A stretch of DNA of 6,100 nucleotides from Clostridia bacterium (GTDB lineage Bacteria; Bacillota; Clostridia; Christensenellales; Pumilibacteraceae), in assembly GCA_900762945.1 (NCBI GenBank), contig CAAFIN010000204.1, positions 1 to 6,100 of the forward strand, given 5' to 3'. The position numbers were made by a program, and so were the translations under genes. The notes beneath the pieces are model-generated. The model was not told where the DNA came from, did not search any database, and saw only the letters and a program-made list of their open reading frames with translations. Positions 1 to 5,895 of the stretch are shown here, piece after piece (position 1 is the first letter of the stretch; each line of letters starts with the position of its first letter).

Positions 1-216
1 AACGGGTTTCGGGCGCTTATTTGTAAGTTTTGAAAGGATATAATCCAGTTGAACGGACTTATCCAATACTCCGTAAAACAGCCGCGAAACGTAAGCGCGG
101 TCGCGCTCGTCGGTAATCTCGCGGAGTTCACGATTGAGTTCTATCGACGAATAAGCGCCTCCGTAAACCTTTGCAAGTAGTTTTACCGCTATTAAATTTC
201 TCTCGGCTGTGTTCAT
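1..216 (-). CDS. rsmB: 16S rRNA (cytosine-5-)-methyltransferase RsmB, N-terminal part (3' end outside window)
   Basis: The first 72 codons of a gene that continues past base 1. Translating the minus strand from the ATG at 216–214 gives a protein opening MNTAERNLIAVKLLAKVYGG, with later DRAYVSRLFYGVLD and VQLDYILSK. This matches the NusB-like RNA-binding domain at the N-terminus of RsmB (Sun/Fmu/YloM), which methylates C967 of 16S rRNA (E. coli numbering) using S-adenosylmethionine. The methyltransferase domain itself is not in the window. A stand-alone NusB is less likely: the RDRAYV–LxYGVL–LDYIL spacing is that of RsmB, and rsmB is the expected gene after fmt. The ATG overlaps the fmt TGA (ATGA). 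Only a weak GGCGG precedes it, so coupled translation is likely. Confidence 0.88.
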   Translation of the reverse strand, partial: MNTAERNLIAVKLLAKVYGGAYSSIELNRELREITDERDRAYVSRLFYGVLDKSVQLDYILSKLTNKRPKPV

Positions 217-1145
217 TCGTTACCGCCGATCTTGGTAAGTTTTTCTCCGGGACTAACGTGCACGCCGTTGAGAAAGTCCGCGGTTCTCATACGTTTTTTC
301 CCGCTCGCCTGCACTTCGGTCAGCGCAAGCGCTCCTTCTCCGCAAGCCACGATAAAATCGTTTTTGACCGCTTTTATCACAGTACCTGCCTTCACATTTG
401 CTTCGTTGTCAGCAATGTCCGCGCGGTAAATTTTCAGCTGTTCACCGCGGAAACCGCACACACCGTAGCCAAAGCCGCGGATAATATTGCGTACGCTTTC
501 CTCGGAATTATTAAAATCAAGATACGCTTCTTCTTTCTTTAGCGGCGGAGCGACGGTCGCAAACGCGTCGTCTTGCGGCACGGGCTTAATTTCGCCCTTT
601 ACATAGCCCGCAAGCGTTTTTACGAGTAGCTCCGCGCCGATAACTGAAAGTTTGTCGTAAACATCGCCGACGTAATCGTCGTCCGCTATCGGAAGTTTTT
701 CTATAGCCAAAATCGCGCCGGTATCCATTCCGATATCGGTTTTCATTATCGTAACGCCGGTTTCCTTTTCACCGTTTATAAGTGCGCGTTGAATGGGCGC
801 GCTGCCTCGATAACGCGGCAAAATCGAGCCGTGAACGTTGAGTACGCCGAGCGGCGCTATGTCGAGAATTTCTTGCGACAATATCTGTCCGTAAGCGCAA
901 GTAATCATTATATCCGGCGCGAGCGAACGCAGAGTTTCTACGCCGTCGCGACGAATTTTTTCAAACTGATAAATCGGAATACCCAGTTCCGCTGCACGCT
1001 TTTTTACCGCGCCTTCGATAACTTTGCCCTTGCGGTCGCGCTCGCGATCGGGCTGACAAACGACGGCAACAACTTCCGCGCTCCCGCACAGCGCGTTAAG
1101 CGACGGAACGGCAAAGTCCGGAGTTCCCAAAAACACCGCTCTCAT
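213..1145 (-). CDS. fmt: Methionyl-tRNA formyltransferase
   Basis: Transfers a formyl group from 10-formyltetrahydrofolate to initiator Met-tRNA, enabling bacterial translation initiation. The length of 310 residues matches the family (E. coli 315). N-terminal Rossmann-type catalytic domain: VFLGTPDFAVPSL at 4–16; the tRNA-contacting loop QPDRERDRKGK at 31–41, with Arg38 aligned to the important Arg42 of E. coli; AYGQIL near 84–89; and catalytic Asn103, His105 and Asp141 in NVHGSILPRYRGSAPIQ and DIGMDTG. A C-terminal OB-fold follows, with LKIYRA near 237–242, GTVI near 254–257 and a late GKKRM segment. Odd: the linker motif usually read as RAxNPWPG is replaced by RGFGYGVCGF at 223–232, about three residues shorter by eye alignment. 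The ATG overlaps the def stop (ATGA) and the fmt TGA overlaps the rsmB ATG in the same way. Confidence 0.97.
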   Translation of the reverse strand: MRAVFLGTPDFAVPSLNALCGSAEVVAVVCQPDRERDRKGKVIEGAVKKRAAELGIPIYQFEKIRRDGVETLRSLAPDIMITCAYGQILSQEILDIAPLGVLNVHGSILPRYRGSAPIQRALINGEKETGVTIMKTDIGMDTGAILAIEKLPIADDDYVGDVYDKLSVIGAELLVKTLAGYVKGEIKPVPQDDAFATVAPPLKKEEAYLDFNNSEESVRNIIRGFGYGVCGFRGEQLKIYRADIADNEANVKAGTVIKAVKNDFIVACGEGALALTEVQASGKKRMRTADFLNGVHVSPGEKLTKIGGNE

Positions 1146-1600
1146 CTCTCGTCCTCGCTCTTTTCCGCTTTGTCTATATAGAGAATACCGTCGAGATGGT
1201 CGATCTCGTGACAGAACGCCACCGCCTCGAATCCCTCGACTTTGTAAACGTAACCGTCGCCGTGGCGATCGTAGGCTTCGACAACGATTTTTTTCGGGCG
1301 AACGACGGTTTCCTGCCGACCGGGAATGCTAAGACACCCCTCGGGTCCGCGTTGAGTTCCGCTCGCTTTTTTTATCACGGGATTAACAAGTTCGTAAATC
1401 GTTTTGCCGTCGGTACACACTATGCACACGCGCTTTAATATGCCGACTTGCGGAGCGGCGATGCCTACGCCGTTTGCGGCGAACATGGTTTCCGTCATGT
1501 CGTCGATGAGTATGGAAAGACGGTCGTCGAACGCAGTCACTTCACGACACTTTTCCCTTAGTACGGGTTCGCCTATTTTTACGATGTTACGGATAGCCAT
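1142..1600 (-). CDS. def: Peptide deformylase
   Basis: Metalloenzyme that removes the N-formyl group from the first methionine of new proteins at the ribosome. All three family motifs are complete: GVGIAAPQ at 44–51 (motif 1), EGCLS at 87–91 with metal ligand Cys89 (motif 2), and HEIDH at 131–135 with ligands His131 and His135 and catalytic Glu132 (motif 3). At 152 residues it is a compact form; E. coli Def has about 168, and the difference lies mainly in the C-terminal tail, which here ends in a short charged stretch (KAEKSEDER). The N-terminal IVKIGEPVLRE matches the family start, and a strong Shine-Dalgarno precedes the ATG. The gene overlaps fmt by four bases (ATGA), so the two enzymes acting on the formyl group are translationally coupled. 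Confidence 0.98.
   Translation of the reverse strand: MAIRNIVKIGEPVLREKCREVTAFDDRLSILIDDMTETMFAANGVGIAAPQVGILKRVCIVCTDGKTIYELVNPVIKKASGTQRGPEGCLSIPGRQETVVRPKKIVVEAYDRHGDGYVYKVEGFEAVAFCHEIDHLDGILYIDKAEKSEDER
1152..1156 (-). promoter_or_regulatory. Ribosome binding site of fmt inside the end of def
   Basis: GAGGA on the minus strand lies 6 bases before the fmt ATG and within the last codons of def. It supports the ATG that overlaps the def stop as the true start. Confidence 0.75.
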
Positions 1601-1607
1601 TTTCTTT

Positions 1608-1612
1608 CTCCT
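1608..1612 (-). promoter_or_regulatory. Ribosome binding site of def
   Basis: AGGAG on the minus strand lies 7 bases before the def ATG, in the 22-base gap after priA. This is the best-placed Shine-Dalgarno in the window. It suggests that def, made in quantity, is initiated independently of priA. Confidence 0.85.
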
Positions 1613-1622
1613 AGGGGCTGGT

Positions 1623-3821
1623 TTAACTTAAATTATTAGGGTTGATTTCCACGAAAACGCTCACTTTCGGAACAGTGTGCGCGTCAACTATATTATACAC
1701 TTTTTCTATCAGATTGTCAAAGCGGTCGGTTATCCGCATGAGAATTTGCACGCGGTATTTGTTCTGAATACGCTTGACGGGCGATTTCATTGCCGCAAAA
1801 TAAGCGAAACAGTTCGGATTTTCTTTGGTAAGCACACTGATTTCGTCGAAAATTCCTTTCAACGTAATCGTACAAAGTTCTTCGTTTTCGCCCGACACAA
1901 GTACTCGGACGATCTTGGAAAACGGCGGGTACTTGGTGACTTCGCGCAAGTTGGATTCTTTTTCGTAAAAACCGCGATAATCGTTTTTTACCGCGAATTT
2001 ATAAACGTAATGGTTGGGCGTATAGGTCTGTAAAACGACTTTGCCCGGCTTCAGATCGCGCCCCGCTCGCCCGGCAACCTGCGTTATGAGTTGGTACGTT
2101 CTCTCCGACGCGCGGAAGTCCGAAAAATGCAGACTCATGTCAGCGTCGACTATGCCGACCAGCGTGACGTCGGGGAAATCGTGACCTTTCGCGATCATTT
2201 GCGTACCGACCAGAATACTCGCTTTTTTCGCTGCGAACTCGCCTAATATACGCGCGTGTGAATCTTTGTTCTGCGTGGTATCGTTATCCATGCGCAAAAT
2301 CTTTTTGTCGGGAAAAAGTTCGGAAAGTTGCTCGACTATCGCTTGCGTTCCCACGAATCCGCGCCTTATATGCGGCGAGTGGCACACGGGACACTCGGTC
2401 AGGACGGCGTAGCGATTGCCGCAATAGTGACATTTCAAGACGTTTTCGTCCTTGTGATAAACGAGCGAAACGTCACATTGTTCGCACTTGGCGACGTAAC
2501 CGCAACTGCGGCACATCATGTACGACGAGTACCCGCGGCGGTTTATAAAAATAATCGCCTGCTCGTTTCTGTCCATGCACTCTTTGAGTTCGCTGAGAAG
2601 AAGCCGCGAGAACATTCCGTTGTTACCGTCGTACACTTCTTTGCACATATTGACGATTTCCATTTCAGGAAGTTGTCTTTTATTAACTCTTTCGGGTAAT
2701 TCGAGCAGTTTATACTCGCCGGTAGTTGCTTTATAATAAGATTCTATCGACGGAGTGGCACTGCCGAGCACGAGCGAACAGTCGTTGTATTTCGCCCGGA
2801 ACGCCGCGACTTCGTGCGTAACGTAACGCGGGTTAGACTCGGAAACGTAACTGGAGTCATGCTCCTCGTCGATAATGATAAGCCCTACGTTCTTGAGCGG
2901 TGCGAACACGGCGCTCCTCGCGCCTACCGCGACTTTCGCTCTGCCGCAGATTAATCTACGCCACTCGTCGAAACGCTCGCCCACCGACAGTCCGCTGTGA
3001 AGAAGCGCGACTTCGTCGCCGAAACGCGCGCGAAACGAACGAAGCACTTGTGGCGTAAGCGAGATTTCCGGAACGAGCATAATTGCGGTTTTACCCGCTT
3101 TCAGCGCGTCGCTGATCGCTCGCATATACACTTCGGTTTTGCCGCTTCCGGTAACGCCGTGTAGAAGGTAAACGCCTTTTTCTCCGTGATTGATTTTTTC
3201 CGCCACCGCGCTCTGTGAAGGCGTAAGTACGACTTCTTTTTTTCTCTCGCCGTCAAACCCGGAGTAAGGCGTACGGAGCGATTCTTCTTCCTCTAAAATC
3301 ACTATGCCGCGAGCAACGAGATTACGAAGCGCAGCCGCGGAAAAATCCTTATTCAGTTCGGTAACATTCGCTCTTCCGCATTCGCTGAGATACGCGAACA
3401 AATCATGCTGTGCCGTTGCGGACGATCGGATAAACTGCGCTTCGTCGCGCCCGACGTATTCGTCTGCGATCCGAGCGTACTTTACGACGAGTTCCTTTAC
3501 TCTGCCGCCGCGCATCTGAGCCGGAATAAACAGCCGCAGAACGTCGACCTTGCGAAGGTGATCCCGCGCGGTCATGTAATTCATCAGCGCAAGCATCTCT
3601 TCGGAAATAACCGGGTAATCGTCGAGCTTCTTGGTTATCGGTTTAAGCCCCGGGTACTCGCTCTTTTCTTTTATGCCGACGACGTAACCCTCGACGGTCA
3701 TTCTGCCGAAAGGTACGAGTACGCGAAAACCCGCCCGAATATCGGGCGAGCCGTCCAGCGAGTAGTCGAAAACTTTGTCGACTTCCGAAGTGCTTATGTC
3801 GACTATTACTTCCGCAATCAT
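1623..3821 (-). CDS. priA: Primosomal protein N', replication restart helicase
   Basis: A 3'-to-5' superfamily 2 DNA helicase that recognises stalled or collapsed forks and reloads the replicative helicase. The length of 732 residues is that of a complete protein. The order seen is: N-terminal 3'-DNA-binding domain (about 1–105, with VLVPFG and GYVVG); a winged-helix-like region (about 135–180); Walker A GVTGSGKTE at 222–230; LVPEISLTPQ near 249–258; Walker B DEEH at 318–321; GSATPS at 353–358; a zinc-binding insertion with four Cys-x-x-Cys pairs (437/440, 446/449, 464/467, 477/480); GTQMIAKGHDFP at 539–550; and QVAGRAGR at 581–588. All catalytic and zinc-binding residues are present. The ATG follows the coaBC TAG with no gap. 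No good Shine-Dalgarno is seen: the nearest AGGA is 14 bases away, so reinitiation after coaBC is likely. It ends in TAA, 22 bases before def. Confidence 0.98.
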   Translation of the reverse strand: MIAEVIVDISTSEVDKVFDYSLDGSPDIRAGFRVLVPFGRMTVEGYVVGIKEKSEYPGLKPITKKLDDYPVISEEMLALMNYMTARDHLRKVDVLRLFIPAQMRGGRVKELVVKYARIADEYVGRDEAQFIRSSATAQHDLFAYLSECGRANVTELNKDFSAAALRNLVARGIVILEEEESLRTPYSGFDGERKKEVVLTPSQSAVAEKINHGEKGVYLLHGVTGSGKTEVYMRAISDALKAGKTAIMLVPEISLTPQVLRSFRARFGDEVALLHSGLSVGERFDEWRRLICGRAKVAVGARSAVFAPLKNVGLIIIDEEHDSSYVSESNPRYVTHEVAAFRAKYNDCSLVLGSATPSIESYYKATTGEYKLLELPERVNKRQLPEMEIVNMCKEVYDGNNGMFSRLLLSELKECMDRNEQAIIFINRRGYSSYMMCRSCGYVAKCEQCDVSLVYHKDENVLKCHYCGNRYAVLTECPVCHSPHIRRGFVGTQAIVEQLSELFPDKKILRMDNDTTQNKDSHARILGEFAAKKASILVGTQMIAKGHDFPDVTLVGIVDADMSLHFSDFRASERTYQLITQVAGRAGRDLKPGKVVLQTYTPNHYVYKFAVKNDYRGFYEKESNLREVTKYPPFSKIVRVLVSGENEELCTITLKGIFDEISVLTKENPNCFAYFAAMKSPVKRIQNKYRVQILMRITDRFDNLIEKVYNIVDAHTVPKVSVFVEINPNNLS

Positions 3822-5003
3822 CTATAGTTCGATTATCCTGTCAAGCAAAATATCAGCAATCGCCGACTTTTCCATAACGGGAAGTTCCTCTTTTGTCGTT
3901 TTCGTGATAATAGTCACGATATTAGTATCGGTATTAAAGCCCGCTCCGGGCTTGGTAACGTCGTTCAAGACCACTATATCGGCGTTCTTTTTCGTCATTT
4001 TTGCGCGAGCGTTCTTCTCGCAGTTATCGGTTTCTGCACTGAAAACGACGAGTTTTTTATCGCCCTTAACCTTGCCTACCGCCGCGGCGATATCGGGGTT
4101 TTTCTTTAATTTCAGCGTAAGCGTTTCGCTTTTAATCTTCGTATCCGAATACGATTCTACGGCGTAGTCTGCCGGCGCGGCGGCTTTGACGATAAAATCC
4201 GCTTGCGGCAACGCGCGCATAACTTCGTCGTACATTTCGGCGGTAGTTGCAACGTTTACTCGTTCGATTCCGTCGGGTACGGGTACTGTAATATTGCCGG
4301 CAACGAGAATTACTCTCGCGCCTCTACGCAAGGCTTTTTCCGCAATGGCAACGCCCATTTTCCCGCTCGAACGGTTGGTAATGAACCGCACGGGGTCGAT
4401 AGGCTCGCTCGTACCGCCGGCAGTCACAAGCACGGTTTTACCGTCGTAATCTTGCCTAGGCGCAAGTACGTCGGTCACGAACGCCACGATTTCGTCGGGT
4501 TCGGCAAGTCTGCCCTTACCCTCGTCACCGCAAGCAAGACGACCCGATCCGCTCTCTATAAAGAGAACGCCGCGGGAACGCAGAATTGCTTCGTTCGCCT
4601 TGTATGCCGCGCTCGTGAGCATATTCGTGTTCATGGCGGGCGCAAGCACGATCGGACACTTCATAGCCATGGCGGTAGTCGACATAAAGTCATCCGCTAT
4701 GCCGCCGGCGAGTTTGCCGGCAAAGTCGGCGGTGCACGGCGCGACAAGAAAAAGATCGGCTTTTTTCGCGAGCGACACGTGCTCCACTTCCCACTCGAAG
4801 TCGCGGTCGAACGTATCGACGATCACGCGGTTACCGGACAGCGTTTCGTAGGTAAGCGGACGGACGAACTCAGTCGCGTTCTTCGTCATTATGACGTAAA
4901 CGTTCGCGCCCGATTTTTTCAATGCGGAAACTACGTAGCATACCTTGTACGCCGCGATTCCTCCGGTCACGCCTATTACTACGTTTCTGCCCTTAAGGTT
5001 CAC
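3822..5003 (-). CDS. coaBC: Bifunctional phosphopantothenoylcysteine decarboxylase / phosphopantothenate–cysteine ligase
   Basis: Catalyses two successive steps of coenzyme A synthesis: joining cysteine to 4'-phosphopantothenate (CoaB half) and decarboxylating the product to 4'-phosphopantetheine (FMN-dependent CoaC half). The length of 393 residues fits the fused form. CoaC domain, about 1–180: GVTGGIAAYK at 11–20, His75 in EVEHVSLAK, APAMN ending at Asn125, and the flexible flap ESGSGRLACGDEGKGR at 150–165 with Cys158. CoaB domain, about 187–393: TAGGTSEPIDPVRFITN ending at Asn210, then RSSGKMG; Lys289 in TKIKS; KNPDI at 301–305; SAETDN near 322–327. These residues fall at the same numbers as the known catalytic ones of E. 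coli. The start is GTG: an in-frame TAG lies two codons upstream and the next in-frame ATG is residue 39, inside the fold. It ends in TAG, directly abutting priA. Confidence 0.97.
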   Translation of the reverse strand: MNLKGRNVVIGVTGGIAAYKVCYVVSALKKSGANVYVIMTKNATEFVRPLTYETLSGNRVIVDTFDRDFEWEVEHVSLAKKADLFLVAPCTADFAGKLAGGIADDFMSTTAMAMKCPIVLAPAMNTNMLTSAAYKANEAILRSRGVLFIESGSGRLACGDEGKGRLAEPDEIVAFVTDVLAPRQDYDGKTVLVTAGGTSEPIDPVRFITNRSSGKMGVAIAEKALRRGARVILVAGNITVPVPDGIERVNVATTAEMYDEVMRALPQADFIVKAAAPADYAVESYSDTKIKSETLTLKLKKNPDIAAAVGKVKGDKKLVVFSAETDNCEKNARAKMTKKNADIVVLNDVTKPGAGFNTDTNIVTIITKTTKEELPVMEKSAIADILLDRIIEL

Positions 5004-5006
5004 GAA

Positions 5007-5204
5007 CTAGTCCTCTACGCGAGTTTCTACTCTGCCGTCGTAGATTTCTTTAGCCGCATAGGTCACGGGGTTGATTTTTGTCGCGTCGAGCATATCGCCG
5101 CGCTTGTCGAGAAGGTATCTCGCGCGTTTTGCGGTAACGCTGACGAGAGCGTACTTGCAACCTACTTTGGCAATCAGTTTATCGATAGGGGGATCGATCA
5201 TCAT
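5007..5204 (-). CDS. rpoZ: DNA-directed RNA polymerase omega subunit
   Basis: Small subunit that binds the C-terminal region of beta-prime and helps assembly of RNA polymerase. The protein has 65 residues, close to the length usual in Bacillota (E. coli omega has 91). The first conserved block is IDKLIAKVGCKYALVSVTAK at 7–26, running on into RARYLL; the second is NPVTYAAKEIYDGRV at 45–59, the equivalent of the family's K/NPVT-ALEEI-G signature. Two adjacent ATG codons (5204–5202 and 5201–5199) are possible starts; the first is chosen because it is closer to the AAGGAG site upstream. The gene ends in TAG at 5009–5007. Its last sense codons, GAG GAC, also form the Shine-Dalgarno of coaBC. The gmk–rpoZ–coaBC order supports the call. 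Confidence 0.95.
   Translation of the reverse strand: MMIDPPIDKLIAKVGCKYALVSVTAKRARYLLDKRGDMLDATKINPVTYAAKEIYDGRVETRVED
5011..5015 (-). promoter_or_regulatory. Ribosome binding site of coaBC inside the end of rpoZ
   Basis: GAGGA on the minus strand lies 7 bases before the GTG start of coaBC. It is made from the last two sense codons of rpoZ (Glu-Asp, GAG GAC). This site fixes the GTG as the start and implies coupled translation of the two genes. Confidence 0.8.
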
Positions 5205-5216
5205 AACGGTTTATAT

Positions 5217-5222
5217 CTCCTT
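5217..5222 (-). promoter_or_regulatory. Ribosome binding site of rpoZ with long spacing
   Basis: AAGGAG on the minus strand, a near-perfect Shine-Dalgarno core, lies 12 bases from the first ATG of rpoZ and 15 from the second. The spacing is longer than the usual 6–9 bases, which favours the first of the two tandem ATG codons. Confidence 0.7.
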
Positions 5223-5242
5223 GAAAAAAATGAATTTCTTAA

Positions 5243-5857
5243 TTATTTACGAGTCGCGAGATAATCTTTGATAACGTCCTCGTTTCTCTGTATGCGGCTC
5301 TTCTCCGCGTCGATTATCGACAGAACGCGCTCGATAGACGTTTCAAGTTCGTCGTTAAAGACTATATAATCGAACTGGCGATACTTAGCGAGTTCACTCT
5401 TCGCGCACGAAAGTCTGCGGACTATGCTGTCCTCGGAATCCGTGCCGCGGGCGCGCAAACGCTTTTCAAGAATCTCGAACGACGGCGGGATAATGAATAT
5501 CGTGACGGCTTCGTGATAAATGCTTTTAATCTGTTTTGCTCCCAGCGTGTCTATCTCGAACATAACGTCGTTGCCGGCGGCAAGCATTTCGTAAACGGGC
5601 GCTTTGGGCGTACCGTAATAATTACTGTACACTGAAGCGGTTTCCAAAAATTCGCCGTTCGCAATCATCTTCTGATATTCTTCGACGGTCTTAAAGAAAT
5701 AATGCACTCCGTCAACTTCACCTTTTCTCGGCGCACGCGTCGTCACAGACACGGAACGACGTATTTCCGGGCGACGAACGAGCACTTCGTTATAAACGGT
5801 GCCTTTGCCTGCCCCGCTCGGACCCGATATTACGATAAGCAATCCCTTTCGCTTCAT
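5243..5857 (-). CDS. gmk: Guanylate kinase
   Basis: Cytosolic enzyme that phosphorylates GMP (and dGMP) to GDP with ATP, an essential step in guanine nucleotide supply. The 204 residues match the usual family length (about 205). Visible landmarks: Walker A loop GPSGAGKGT at 12–20 with Lys18; the GMP-binding segment SVTTRAPRKGEVDGVHYFF from residue 37, including Ser37, Arg41 and Tyr53; FLETASVYSNYYGT near 70–83, supplying Glu72 and Tyr81; EIDTLGAKQIK near 101–111 with Asp103; the arginine-rich lid RLRARGTDSEDSIVRRL near 133–149; and the late FNDELE motif near 167–172. The ATG start places the P-loop at the expected distance from the N-terminus. It lies 38 bases after yicC and 38 bases before rpoZ. 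In Bacillota this enzyme is a known target of inhibition by (p)ppGpp; that is family knowledge. Confidence 0.98.
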   Translation of the reverse strand: MKRKGLLIVISGPSGAGKGTVYNEVLVRRPEIRRSVSVTTRAPRKGEVDGVHYFFKTVEEYQKMIANGEFLETASVYSNYYGTPKAPVYEMLAAGNDVMFEIDTLGAKQIKSIYHEAVTIFIIPPSFEILEKRLRARGTDSEDSIVRRLSCAKSELAKYRQFDYIVFNDELETSIERVLSIIDAEKSRIQRNEDVIKDYLATRK

Positions 5858-5860
5858 AAA

Positions 5861-5873
5861 TCCTTTATCCTCC
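5861..5873 (-). promoter_or_regulatory. Ribosome binding site of gmk, two candidate Shine-Dalgarno cores
   Basis: On the minus strand the leader reads GGAGGATAAAGGA just before the gmk ATG. GGAGG (5873–5869) lies 11 bases from the start and AAGGA (5865–5861) only 3 bases from it. Neither spacing is ideal. The stronger GGAGG core is the likelier one. Confidence 0.6.
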
Positions 5874-5895
5874 GTTTTATCTTCCGCGTAGTCTT

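Noticed and set aside
171..542. Plus-strand open frame opposite the start of rsmB and the end of fmt
   Set aside because: It lies entirely over minus-strand genes identified by conserved motifs, and its product resembles nothing I recognise.
3839..3844. TTGACA on the minus strand just before priA, a perfect -35 hexamer
   Set aside because: It is part of the coaBC codons for Leu-Asp-Arg, and no -10 like element lies at 16–18 bases; the sequence there is ATGATT, the start of priA.
4704..4721. GCCGGC repeated with a 6-base spacer, able to form a hairpin
   Set aside because: It lies inside coaBC and encodes the repeated Ala-Gly of AGKLAGG. There is no T-run and no gene end nearby, so it is neither a terminator nor a mobile repeat.
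5224..5250. A run of seven T on the minus strand after gmk, like the tail of an intrinsic terminator
   Set aside because: Only a very short AT-only inverted repeat precedes it, with no G+C-rich stem, and the rpoZ ribosome binding site follows at once. Termination there is unlikely.
4203..5264. A 353-codon open frame on the plus strand, antisense to coaBC, rpoZ and the end of gmk
   Set aside because: It begins at a TTG, spans three well-identified genes on the other strand, is rich in His and Arg as shadow frames are, and shows no recognisable domain. It exists because of the codon bias of the real genes.
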